A DNA stretch of 64,000 nucleotides from Procambarus clarkii (Eukaryota > Arthropoda > Malacostraca > Decapoda > Cambaridae), in assembly GCF_040958095.1 (NCBI RefSeq), contig NC_091233.1, positions 20,304,824-20,368,823 of the forward strand, in the 5' to 3' direction. This document shows, piece by piece, positions 1 to 10,426 of this stretch. Both the position numbers and the translations under genes were made by a program. Positions within the stretch are counted from its first letter, which is position 1. Each line of letters begins with the position of its first letter. The notes under the pieces were generated by a model. The model did no database searches and was not told where the DNA came from. It saw only the letters and a program-made list of their open reading frames with translations.

Positions 1-465
1 TGTTTTCCCGCTCAAACTCAAGTAGCTTTTGAGGACTGTGCATAGAAAACGGTGTATATTACGGGGTTACTTTTTCACTGAAACGTCGCATTTGTAACGT
101 ATTGGTCGGTTCCGTGTAATATACGACCTATTAGGCGAGAGGATAAGTTTTGAGACATGAAAATCCTGGTCTTTTTGTTTCTTCATTATTCGTTTTTATT
201 GTGAATTTTCTTCGTACATTTTCTATCCGTTTTCTTTATTCCTCATATTCTTAGATTTTTAATTTTGTCTCAGTTTTTTTTATGTTATGATTTTCTTACT
301 TTTTTCCTTATCTTTTTTCTTTATCGGGGCTTTGTTTACTTCCTTCCTTCATCTGTTTTGCTTCATTCGTCCTTGTTTCTTCAAGCAACTAGTCTATTTC
401 TTAGTCCTTGCTTCCTACTCCTTCCTCTCTCTAGTTTTACCCCTGTCCCTCATCCCTATCACTTG

Positions 466-640
466 GGCTGGACGGTAGAGCGACGGTCTCGCTTCATGCA
501 GGTCGGCGTTCAATTCCCGACCGTCCTAGGAGTTGGGCACCATTCCTTTCCCTCCGTCCCATCCCAAATCCTTATCCCAGTGCTATATTTAGTCGTAATA
601 GCTTGGCGCTTTCCCCCTGATAGTTCATCCCTGTCTGAAT
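466..640 (+). mobile_element. tRNA-derived SINE (family A)
   Basis: The head ggacggtagagcgacggtct closes with gaccgtcc, a 7-bp acceptor-like stem, and carries a B-box-like ggcgttcaattcc. The body has cccatcccaaatccttatcc and cttggcgctttccccctgat. Other copies lie at 13572 and 15117. Confidence 0.75.
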
Positions 641-831
641 TCTATCCCTGTCCCTTATGTGAGGCCTCCTATCCTTGACTAGACTGTGGGATGAGTGAGA
701 TCACCATTTTAATAGTTGTGTACCCCTGGGATGGGGGGAGAGGGGGGTTGGGGTCAAGGTCACGAACCCCCCCTCCCCCCCTTTCCCCTCAGTCAAGGTC
801 ACGTGCCTTACCAAAGAGAAACATGATATAT

Positions 832-955
832 CTGCTTGATGGGGTTCTGGGAGTTCTTCTACTCCCCAAGCCCGGCCCGAGGCCAGGCTTGACTTGTGAG
901 AGTTTGGTCCACCAGGCTGTTGCTTGCCCGCAGCGGCCCGCAGGCCCACATACAC
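832..955 (-). repeat. dispersed short repeat E
   Basis: In reverse it reads caagcctggcctcgggccgg then agtagaagaactcccagaac. Copies lie at 21822-21892, 34069-34133, 34711-34758, 40210-40285 and 48650-48777. Confidence 0.65.
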
Positions 956-959
956 ACTC

Positions 960-1052
960 CTGATGTGGTTCTGGGAGTTCCGTGACGAGGGTTCGAACCT
1001 AGGTCTGAGAGGATCCCAGACCTTAACCCTCTTCACGGCCCTTGTGGATTTG
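960..1052 (+). mobile_element. SINE-like fragment (family D)
   Basis: gtgacgagggttcgaaccta and the distal ttcacggcccttgtggattt show the family D B-box region and, in reverse, its ccacaagggccgtga start. Confidence 0.55.
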
Positions 1053-1322
1053 TTAATTAGGCAGCAGTAGTTGCAGTTTTAAACAGTGTAAAATGGATAG
1101 AATGGGGTAGTTACGGACGCATACCTGGATACCAGGTATCAACCAGGTATCAACCAGGTATCCAGGTATCAGGTCTCGTGGAGATTATGGGGGCCAGATC
1201 ATCGCGTGTTTCACTTATGTAAATTAGGACATGTTTTCACTCTCGTCTCTGTTGCGCAGAGTTCCGTGTGTGTGTGTCCTCAGATGGGTCATGTTGTGTT
1301 TAGAATGGGCAGCGTTCTTGTA

Positions 1323-2352
1323 CTTTGTCCTCGTGTCCCAGCTCTTTGTTCGCGTGTCCCAGCTCCTTGTTCGCGTGTCCCAGCTCCTTGTTCGCGTGTC
1401 CCAGCTCCTTGTTCGCGTGTCCCAGCTCCTTGTTCGCGTGTCCCAGCTCCTTGTTCGCGTGTCCCAGCTCCTTGTCTTCATACCCTAGCTCCTTGTTCTC
1501 ATACCCCAGCTCCTTGTACTCATACCCCAGCTCCTTGTCCTCACACCCCAGCTCCTTGTCCTCATACCCCAGCTCCTTGTCCTCATACCCCAGCTCCTTG
1601 TCCTCATACCCCAGCTCCTTGTCCTCATACCCCAGCTCCTTGTCCTCATACCCCAGCTCCTTGTCCTCATATCCCAGCTCCTTGTCCTCATACCCCAGCT
1701 CCTTGTCCTCATATCCCAGCTCCTTGTCCTCATATCCCAGCTCCTTGTCCTCATACCCCAGCTCCTTGTCCTCATACCCCAGCTCCTTGTCCTCATACCC
1801 CAGCTCCTTGTCCTCATATCCCAGCTCCTTGTCCTCATACCCCAGCTCCTTGTCCTCATACCCCAGCTCCTTGTCCTCATACCCCAGCTCCTTGTCCTCA
1901 TACCCCAGCTCCTTGTCCTCATACCCCAGCTCCTTGTCCTCATATCCCAGCTCCTTGTCCTCATATCCCAGCTCCTTGTCCTCATACCCCAGCTCCTTGT
2001 CCTCATACCCCAGCTCCTTGTCCTCATATCCCAGCTCCTTGTCCTCATACCCCAGCTCCTTGTCCTCATACCCCAGCTCCTTGTCCTCATACCCCAGCTC
2101 CTTGTCCTCATACCCCAGCTCCTTGTCCTCATATCCCAGCTCCTTGTCCTCATACCCCAGCTCCTTGTCCTCATACCCCAGCTCCTTGTCCTCATATCCC
2201 AGCTCCTTGTCCTCATACCCCAGCTCCTTGTCCTCATATCCCAGCTCCTTGTCCTCATATCCCAGCTCCTTGTCCTCATATCCCAGCTCCTTGTCCTCAT
2301 ATCCCAGCTCCTTGTCCTCATACCCCAGCTCCTTGTCCTCATACCCCAGCTC
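1323..2352. repeat. 21-bp minisatellite, about 49 copies
   Basis: The unit is ccagctccttgtcctcatacc. The first seven or so units carry ttcgcgtgtcc instead, and later ones vary only at atacc/atatcc. As 21 is a multiple of three, long open frames appear on both strands but are artefacts. Confidence 0.95.
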
Positions 2353-2689
2353 AGGGTTTCCAAAGTTCTCAAAGTTCCAAACTGCGTATAATCAGTATAC
2401 TGCATATATTTCCAGTAACCTTCTCTTCTAGCAATAGTTCCACTACACTGTAGTCGTTGGCTATGTATATTATTATCAAATAGAATGTATATTCTATCAT
2501 ATTGTAGTGTATAGTCCAGTTAGACGATTTATTTGAGTATATGTCGGTTGGTATGTATATTCTCAGCCTAGGGGAGTATTGTAGAAGTAGGGTAGCCTAT
2601 GTATACTCTCATATGCTCGCATTTGCAGTTGTATGTATGTTTGTATGTATTCTCGGCACGCCCTTCATGCTGGAATAATTTGCAGAGTT

Positions 2690-2870
2690 CCTGAGGCCTC
2701 AGGAAATGTATATGTTTATCTCAGAATGTTTGGTAATATGTTTATTGTTTGTGATGTGTGTCTATGTATGTATTAACACGATGTACTGAACGGGGTGAGA
2801 ATGGCTTGAGCTACCTCATCCCTTTGTGTGTATTTTACCTCAATAAACTTATTTCAATTTCCTGAGGCCT
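2690..2870 (+). mobile_element. 3' end of an unidentified retroelement
   Basis: tgtactgaacggggtgagaa through the terminal ttacctcaataaacttattt recurs in reverse at 48120-48275. It contains an AATAAA signal and leads straight into the CCTA/CCTATT microsatellite. Confidence 0.55.
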
Positions 2871-3203
2871 ATTCCTACCTTCCTATTCCTACCTACCTAC
2901 CTATTCCTACCTACCTATTCCTACCTACCTATTCCTACCTACCTACCTATTCCTACCTACCTACCTATTCCTACCTACCTACCTATTCCTACCTACCTAT
3001 TCCTATTCCTACCTACCTACCTATTCCTACCTACCTACCTACCTATTCCTACCTACCTATTCCTACCTATTCCTACCTACCTATTCCTACCTATTCCTAC
3101 CTACCTATTCCTACCTACCTATTCCTACCTACCTATTCCTACCTACCTATTCCTACCTATTCCTACCTACCTATTCCTACCTACCTATTCCTACCAACCT
3201 AAC
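2869..3203. repeat. CCTA/CCTATT microsatellite
   Basis: Irregular runs of tattcctacctacc directly follow a retroelement tail, so they probably grew from it. Confidence 0.9.
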
Positions 3204-3804
3204 CTAACATTCCCCACAATTCCTCCACTGCATCCGTAATGGGGAATAATATGAATATTTTATTTAAGACTTTTGGTCCTGAAATGAATCTGTAAAATTT
3301 TCTATTTTACGCAAGTGACTACGAGTCACTGTCAGGTGGGACTCGACCGGCCTGACCTGAAATACCTGTTGGGTTAGTGATGAGGGCTGCCACCACCACC
3401 TCCAAGGTCTGCACCTCTACACCGCCTCGCCATTGATATTGGAGTGGCCGAGGGAGAGACGGTTACGGGATCGCCATAGCCCGTGCTACATGGACATTTC
3501 GTTCTGAGTAGCTAAATCTATAAGAATATTGATGAGAGACAGATAGACACGGACAATGCGTGCATACCTGTTGATTATTCCGAGGATCAGCGTCCCATGC
3601 GGCCCGGTCTCATGCCCAGGCAGCCTGGTTAGTGGGTCTGATCAACCAGGCTGTCACTTGCTTAGCTAAATGAAATGTTGCCTTTCTGTAACCCTTTCCA
3701 CCACCGCCCGGGATGGGTATGGGGTGCATAATAAATAAATCGAATCTTAGCATTGGTTCGAACGCTCACTAGAGTTCCTGTGGATTTGTCATACCTTACC
3801 CTTA

Positions 3805-4052
3805 CAGTTTAATGGGCAGCGCTTCGGTTTTGTAGTCCTGAGGTTCCGGGTTCGATCCCCGGTGGAGGCGGAAACAAATGGGCAGAATCTCTTTCACCCC
3901 TGATGTCTGTTCACCTAGCAGTAAATAGGTACCTGGGAGTTAGACAGCTGCTACGGGCTGCTTCCTGGGGGGGGGGGTGTAATAAAAATGATGCCTGGTC
4001 GAGGACCGGGCCGCGGGGACGCTAAGCCCTGAAATCATCTCAAGATAACCTA
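3805..4052 (+). mobile_element. tRNA-derived SINE (family B)
   Basis: The head has gtagtcctgaggttccgggt and the B box ggttcgatcccc. The body has aacaaatgggcagaatctct, cctagcagtaaataggtacc and ggtcgaggaccgggccgcgg, ending ctcaagataacc. Confidence 0.8.
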
Positions 4053-4071
4053 CTCTTAAAACATGGAGTTA

Positions 4072-4233
4072 GCATCATCTACCTTGGTAGATGCTGCTCA
4101 TCTACCTTTACTTGGTAGATGCTGCTCATCTACCTTTACTTGGTAGATGCTGCTCATCTACCTTTACTTGGTAGATGCTGCTCATCTACCTTTACTTGGT
4201 AGATGCTGCTCATCTACCTTTACTTGGTAGATG
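4072..4233. repeat. 28-bp tandem repeat with internal hairpin
   Basis: The unit tttacttggtagatgctgct plus catctacc occurs about 5.5 times. Each holds the inverted pair GGTAGATG and CATCTACC. Confidence 0.9.
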
Positions 4234-4235
4234 AT

Positions 4236-4630
4236 GCTCCCACTTGCTAACTACTCGTACATGGAAGAAGTCCTTCCTTACAGCTACTTTGCTCAGTTGA
4301 ATTCTTAATTCCCGTTCTGCTCGTGTTAATATATTTTTTGTATCGACTACATCAATGCCTCCAAGCTGTCTAGTTTACCTTAATCTACCTGAAGGCCTGC
4401 ATTTCTCTAGTGGCCTCGACGAGGGCAGGAAGCCGGCGTCTTGTCATAGCTTCCCCCCCCCCCATGATTTTGTCGAGTTGGATCTTAAATTGCAGTTGTA
4501 TTTTGACATTTACGGCATTAGCGGGTAGGCGGTTCCATGGATTTATAACCCTATAAGTGAAAAAACATCGTTTTCTGTTTATCAATGTCTAGGTGCCGTG
4601 GCTTTTCCTCATAGTTTTATCCCTATAGCT
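4236..4630 (-). mobile_element. two short LINE RT C-terminal fragments
   Basis: On the - strand, 4385-4585 encodes RKRCFFTYRVINPWNRLPAN then AVNVKIQLQFKIQLDKIM, and about 4236-4310 encodes VRKDFFHVRVVSKWEHHLP. Both resemble the F-F-x-x-R-V-V-x-x-W-N-x-L-P block near the end of LINE ORF2. No complete element remains. Confidence 0.6.
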
Positions 4631-4735
4631 TCAGATCAGGTCTGATTGCAGCTACTCCAAGATTTACTTTCCTTAGCTGTCAGGTACAAGCGTGACATTG
4701 TCATGCGAGAAGCTTGCCCTCGCGTTACTTGGGTG

Positions 4736-4737
<2 letters not shown>

Positions 4738-4769
<32 letters not shown>

Positions 4770-4808
4770 TCAGCCAGCCAGCCAGCCAGTCAGTCAGTCA
4801 GTCAGTCA
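4738..4808. repeat. CAGC/CAGT tetranucleotide repeat
   Basis: Runs of cagc and cagt units in two blocks. Confidence 0.9.
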
Positions 4809-5894
4809 ACTGCAGCGGTCCCCCTGTAGTTAGCTCAAAGGTGATCCATATTTTCCTCCACCGTACGTGTCTGCCAGTAGAGACATCGACTGGGGGAAGG
4901 TCTATGCGGGTCGGTATCCTTCCAGTCGACAAATCCTGATGAGCCAAACATCGCGAAAGGCGACACACAATTGTATATAGTGATATTAGGATGCGTTTCC
5001 ATCCTATCAATGGTGTTGATCAATAGCCTACTCTTCACTACTCTCTGACCCCCATGTGTACAGCCTCTCCTGTCTCCTTCATCTCTTCCTGTCTCCTGTT
5101 CCTTCTCTTGTATCAAGATGACGAGGGAGGAAGAGAAGGGACAGTAGTTATAGAGGAGGATGAGAAAGCTTGTACAATTATTCTCTCTCTCACGACTATC
5201 CGTCTAGCCCTTCCCACCATTCGCTTCTTCCCCTTCCTTTGTCACTCCCCTTCCCTTCTCCCTCTCTCTCGTCACACCCCCTTCACCCCGCCATCTTCCG
5301 CTACTTTGACCGTGAATGTTTTTGCTCTCTGAGGCTACTGGGCTCTGTGAAGAGCTCTGTGCCCTCGAGGTGCGTAGTGGGTCCGCGGCTCTCTTGCACT
5401 CTCTCCTGCGTTCTCCTCTCGTTCGCTCTATTTCATTTGCTTTCTGGGATTGTACAAATCAAATGGTTTTATATCGTTAAACCGCACATATGATGGTGGT
5501 TTTGATCTCTTAAATCCCATACAACTTCGCTATGTCAAATCTTTTGTCCCCGTTTTCTTTCGCTTATTTCCTCTTTGACGTAACGTAGCGCGGGAAAAAA
5601 TATAAGATTAAATTGCTACAATATTTTTCCCCCTCAGTGGCATTCATGATAAAATAATTCGAGAATGCAAAAGCTTTTCGGTATTTTAAACTGAGTATTA
5701 AATTTAACGTTGGTTAATGTTTGGCTCGCGGAAGGAAAGTTGATAATTCTTCCGCGAGAGACCGTATTCGGACACGCGATGACGTAACGCAATATTCCGT
5801 TAGCTACGCAATCGGGCCGTGAACATTGCAACATATTTGGTGACGTAATTTGCAACGTCGCTATATTTTGTACGCTATTGGGAAAAGCACATGA

Positions 5895-6235
5895 CAGTCT
5901 AACCTAATCTAATATAAACCTAATCTAATATAAACCTAATCTAATATAAGCCTAATCTAATATAAACCTAATCTAATAATAAACCGAATCTTACTGGAAA
6001 TCTAATCTAATTTACCCAATATAAAACTAACCGATTATATACCTAATCTTATCTGAATCAAGTGTAACTTAACTCTTCTAGCTAAACCGAACTTAACCAT
6101 TTTACCTAAACCGAACGTAAACCTAGCCTATTAACCTATTTTTAACACCCTAGCCTAACTATTAACCTATTCATTGTATCATCCTAGTCTAACTTAATTA
6201 TTCTAACTAAACCGAAGCTATATAAAATTATATAT
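5895..6235. repeat. degenerate ACCTAATCT-rich tandem region
   Basis: The unit cctaatctaatataaa occurs about five times and then decays into acctaa-like words. It is not a pure TTAGG telomere array. Confidence 0.7.
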
Positions 6236-6984
6236 AAAATATATAATGTGTAGTATGTGAATCTGTCTTTACCTAACCAATCCCGTCAGAACGAGCCCAA
6301 AAGCTTTAGTACATCCGTAGGCGTCATTAGAATTGACTGTGTAGCCTATACCAATTGTGTTATCTGTTATCTTATTGTATCTGTCTTATCGTAATGCCTT
6401 CCAAAAATGAGTTAAAGTTATTGTTAACATAATAATTCTTGAAAATAAATTTTTTTTATATTCCTGTCTTGTTCCTATCAAACTATTATGACGTTTCTGT
6501 TCTATGTCAAATGCCATAGTATTTCTAATTCTAAAAATATCTGAACTGAATACCGGAAATTGTGAAATTTGGCTGAGGGGAACACCACAATGAAAGGCTG
6601 GCAGAAAGTTAAGTAGAAAAGTAATTTGAAATAAATAGTCCAATTACCGTCCCCCCTCTCTGAAACCGTAGGCCGTTATGATTGTAATTGGTGACAGTTT
6701 TTGAACCCATTGGCTTGTTACACCTCCGCTAGTTCAATTGGCGACGAGGAAATTGTACCTTTGGTTTCACCTGTAGTGATCTCTGGGTCTCTCCTGTAGT
6801 GATCTTACTCATCTGTGGCACGATCTCCAGGTCCAAGTTCTTTGTCACGCCTTGAGGAGCCACTAGGAGATTAGACATAGCCTAAGCTACTCTATCTCTT
6901 TGAAAGGTATTTTGTTGTCTCTGGAAACGTATTTGAGAGGGCAATCATTCCTCGTGGCTCCCTATTTGCAACTCATCATTAGGG

Positions 6985-7215
6985 GGGGATGCCCCATCAC
7001 CTCAGGGAGACGTTCCCATCACCCCAGGGACGGCCCCCATCACCCCAGGGACGGCCCCCATCACCCCAGGGACGCCCCCATCACCCCAGGGACGCCCCCA
7101 TCACCCCAGGGACGCCCCCATCACCTCAGTGACGCCCCCATCACCTCAGTGACGCCCCTATCACCCCAGGGACGCCCCCCCCCCCCATCACCTCAAGGGG
7201 CGCCCCCCCATCACC
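6985..7215. repeat. ~21-bp C-rich minisatellite
   Basis: Units like cccccatcaccccagggacg occur about ten times. Confidence 0.88.
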
Positions 7216-7479
7216 CCCGGAACTCTTTACACACGCCCTGCTTGCTTGTCTCTCACCCCGTGACTGGCAACTTGCCACATGTCTCGCCAGATGGCACTTG
7301 TCATGCGATGGCTGACAACCGTGAGAGTATCGGTGGCAATTTGTGTGCGCTCGTGCTGGCGAATTGTCACCAGTTGCCCATGCTGGAGCGAACGTGAGAG
7401 AACGAACGAGCTTCGGAAATATTTTCTGCCTCGTGAAATGCCTAAGAATAGTGATGAGAGGAAGCTGAAGCCGCTTGCC

Positions 7480-7578
7480 TCAACTGTTTCCAGTCACTGG
7501 AAGCCGTGATCTCAACTGTTTCCAGTCACTGGAACCAGTGATCTCAACTGCTTCCAGTCACTGGAACCAGTGATCTCA
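7480..7578. repeat. ~32-bp tandem repeat, three copies
   Basis: ctcaactgtttccagtcact then ggaaccagtgat. It contains the inverted pair CCAGT and ACTGG. Confidence 0.85.
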
Positions 7579-7579
7579 G

Positions 7580-7858
7580 TAGAATCTACCCCGTCAATCC
7601 AGGCTTAGCTAGAATCTACCCCGTCAATCCAGGCTTAGCTAGAATGCTACCCCGTCAATCCAGGCTTAGCTGGAATCTACCCTGTCAATCCAGGCTTAGC
7701 TGGAATCGTACCCCCTGTCAATCCAGGCTTAGCTGGAATGTACACCGTCAATCCTAGGCTTAGCTGGAATGTACCCTGTCAATCCAGGCTTAGCTGGAAT
7801 GTACACCTGTCAATCCAGGCTTAGCTGGAATGTACACCGTCAATCCAGGCTTAGCGGA
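7580..7858. repeat. ~30-bp tandem repeat, nine copies
   Basis: Units of gtcaatccaggcttagctgg plus aatctaccc with small indels. Confidence 0.9.
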
Positions 7859-8244
7859 AAGCGTCGAGAAACCCAAGAAACTCGTATTTACAGACGTCTG
7901 GGTGTAGCCTATAAGAAGCAGAACGCCAAGCGTGGCCATGCGTAATACAATCCCTTCTCCAGGTCATGGCCGTTGAGGAGAATGGGAAGCATAAGGTTGT
8001 TGTTTGTTGTTGTAGATTAAGCTACTCGGAACAAGTTCCAAGTAGCACGGGCTATGGTGAGCCCGTAACTTACCTGGCACAGGAGCGGGACAAGATGCAT
8101 GGGCTATGGTTAGCCTCGTGGACGGGAGATGTCTCCCGTGAAGCATAAGGTATTTTGGATGCTAGATATAGGTCATCAGTGGAGACGTGTCCGCAGAGGT
8201 CACGACCTCTCCGTAGGGTGCAGTCGCTCCTCCACAGATGGTTC

Positions 8245-8320
8245 CAAAGGGCCACCACTTACGGGTTATTCATGCCCGTGCCACCTTTTGGGTGGCTTAA
8301 TCTTCTTCATCAATCAATCA
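8245..8320 (+). repeat. dispersed repeat F (hairpin-like)
   Basis: gggttattcatgcccgtgcc and gggtggcttaatcttcttca. Reverse copy at 10640-10715, forward copy at 62998-63058. The related stem-loop text (gggctatggtgagcccg-like) is at 3460, 8018 and 62188. Confidence 0.6.
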
Positions 8321-8639
8321 GACGTGTCCGAGCGGCATGGAACCGTGGAAAGTGCCATAGGGAATGTTCCTCTGTTGTGGTAGCCATGTTTGTCCTTACT
8401 GTGTGTGTCTCACTGTTGCTTTCCATTTCATTTACAAAGTTTATGATCTTTGCTTTGTTAAAAACAGCCTGTGTACCAATGCCATATTCTGCTTTCGACT
8501 CCTTTCTTCTCCAGCCATGGTCACGTTTTTCTGTGTGTTATCCATGTTTGGCAAATTCTTCTTGGCCTTTTCTATTCAATAGGAGCTGCCTCGTATGGGC
8601 CAATAGGCCTTCTGCAGTTACCTTGATTCTTGTGTGTTT

Positions 8640-8860
8640 ATTGTAGCCATACAATGCTTGCCATTGTGTTTATTGTAGCCATACAATGCTTGCCATTGTG
8701 TTTATTGTAGCCATACAATGCTTGCCATTGTGTTTATTGTAGCCATACAATGCTTGCCATTGTGTTTATTGTAGCCATACAATGCTTGCCATTGTGTTTA
8801 TTGTAGCCATACAATGCTTGCCATTGTGTTTATTGATGCCATACAATGCTTGCCATTTGA
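8640..8860. repeat. 32-bp tandem repeat, seven copies
   Basis: gtagccatacaatgcttgcc then attgtgtttatt. It starts directly after a LINE 3' end (8580-8640). Confidence 0.92.
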
Positions 8861-9209
8861 ATTATATGTTTAACACTTCTCTAACCCTGTCCATGGAGGA
8901 CAGAAGAAAATGTATATATGCTGGTTAGCATTGTAAATGTCTGGCCACGTCTGTGGTAGAAAATAATAATAATAAAAAAAAAAATGCTTGCCATACACCA
9001 TGGCTTCAACTCACAAATAGTAATGTTTTATGTCCAGAAAAGACAGTGAAAGTGCTTGGGTTACGAGTGGTCAAACCGCACTCGCAAGAAAATTCCCACA
9101 ATGGCTGTCACTTGAAAATGGTTAGCACTCATTTGTAGATTTTTTTAGTGCAGTACAAGAAAAAATAAATCAATAAAAATATGATAAACTCGTTGATGAT
9201 TAGAGAATT

Positions 9210-9630
9210 TGTTTACGATTTTTATGAATTGGTCATTGTGTGGTAAATAATTTTTATGAATTGATCATTGTGTGGTAAACAATTTTTATGAATTGATCAT
9301 TGTGTGGTAAACAATTTTTATGAATTGATCATTGTGTGGTAAACAATTTTTATGAATTGATCATTGTGTGGTAAACAATTTTTATGAATTGATCATTGTG
9401 TGGTAAACAATTTTTATGAATTGATCATTGTGTGGTAAACAATTTTTATGAATTGATCATTGTGTGGTAAACAATTTTTATGAATTGATCATTGTGTGGT
9501 AAACAATTTTTATGAATTGATCATTGTGTGGTAAACAATTTTTATGAATTGATCATTGTGTGGTAAACAATTTTTATGAATTGATCATTGTGTGGTAAAC
9601 AATTTTTATGAATTGATCATTGTGTGGTTA
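9210..9630. repeat. 32-bp tandem repeat, about 13 near-identical copies
   Basis: gaattgatcattgtgtggta then aacaatttttat. Almost no divergence, so the expansion is recent. Confidence 0.93.
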
Positions 9631-9785
9631 ATGTATTTGTTTATATATTGTTAGATACCCGTACTGATAATGTTGTTCAATAGAGGTACTTATAATATTT
9701 CTGCATTTTGGGACTCTCCAGCTACACCTGAATTGATGGGTAGATACGGCCCAATGTTGTAGCTGTCCCTTAATCCATAATAATC

Positions 9786-10036
9786 ATCAGCATCATAAAT
9801 GATGGGTATAAATTGGATAAGTTTAGATTTAGGAAAGACTTGGGTAAATACTGGTTCAGTAACAGGGTTGTTGATTTGTGGAACCAATTACCGCGTAACG
9901 TGGTGGAGGTGGGGTCCCTCGATTGTTTCAAGCGCGGGTTGGACATGTATATGAGTGGGATTGGGTGGTTATAAATAGGAGCTGCCTCGTATGGGCCAAT
10001 AGGCCTTCTGCAGTTACCTTTGTTCTTATGTTCTTA
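9786..10036 (+). mobile_element. LINE 3' fragment (reverse transcriptase C-terminus and tail)
   Basis: It encodes a typical non-LTR RT tail, FSNRVVDLWNQLPRNVVEVG then SLDCFKRGLDMYMSGIGWL and stop. This is followed by ggagctgcctcgtatgggcc and a tail of ttcttat repeats. The same 3' sequence occurs at 8580-8640. It inserted into the first copy of the duplicated intron/exon border. Confidence 0.75.
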
Positions 10037-10069
10037 TCATGTATTCATTATATTTGTTCTCTTTGACAG

Positions 10070-10135
10070 AGAGCCTCACAGAGTGGCCCTAGCTAAAGGT
10101 GGAACTGGCTTGGGATTTAACATCGTTGGTGGCGA
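10070..10135 (+). pseudogene. truncated duplicate of the PDZ3 exon start with its own acceptor
   Basis: The bases from the acceptor ctctttgacag into the exon ([20 protein letters not shown]) repeat those at 10213-10278 with one visible change. After ggtggcga the match stops and the sequence returns to intron (tacggccc). Reading on reaches a stop at 10233-10235. Using this acceptor with the normal donor would add 143 nt, not a multiple of three, so it cannot make a normal protein. Confidence 0.85.
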
Positions 10136-10212
10136 TACGGCCCAGTGTTGTAGCTGTCCCTTAATCCATAATAATCGCATCGTGTATTCATTATATATGT
10201 TCTCTTTGACAG

Positions 10213-10426
10213 AGAGCCTCGCAGAGTGGCCCTAGCTAAAGGTGGAACTGGCTTGGGATTTAACATCGTTGGTGGCGAGGATGGGGAAGGGATCTTCATC
10301 TCCTTCATTTTGGCTGGTGGCCCGGCTGACTTGTCTGGAGAGTTAAGGCGGGGTGACCAAATTCTTAATGTAAATGGAACAGATTTACGTTCCGCTACAC
10401 ATGAACAGGCTGCTCAAACTCTGAAG
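10213..10426 (+). CDS. dlg1: dlg1 exon: PDZ3, N-terminal and central part
   Basis: The exon reads [11 protein letters not shown], then the carboxylate-binding loop [29 protein letters not shown], and ends [11 protein letters not shown] in phase 0. The His in THEQ is the alpha-B histidine typical of class I PDZ domains, which bind S/T-x-V C-termini. The acceptor is tctctttgacag and the donor gtaagc. A near-identical truncated copy of the acceptor and the first 66 exon bases lies 143 bp upstream. This copy was chosen as the real exon because it runs uninterrupted to a donor. Confidence 0.95.

Larger units (their letters stand above)
9745..10278 (+). repeat. 143-bp tandem duplication across the intron/PDZ3-exon border, first copy split by a LINE tail
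   Basis: Copy 2 is 10136-10278. Copy 1 is 9745-9785 plus about 10037-10135, interrupted by a LINE 3' fragment. The two copies of the 41-bp intronic start (9745-9785 and 10136-10176) differ at one base. The junction shares only GA with the sequence before copy 1. Confidence 0.8.

Noticed and set aside
1206..2453. 415-residue frame of PHTPAPC-type repeats
   Set aside because: It is a 21-bp minisatellite; frames are open in several registers on both strands, so openness carries no coding information.
5895..6235. Interstitial telomere (TTAGG/CCTAA)
   Set aside because: The repeat unit is a 16-bp AT-rich word, not pure CCTAA.
8155..8646. 163-residue + frame
   Set aside because: Runs through dispersed repeat F and a LINE 3' end; no domain.
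9210..9630. CRISPR-like regular 32-bp units
   Set aside because: Head-to-tail identical units with no unique spacers, in a eukaryotic intron.
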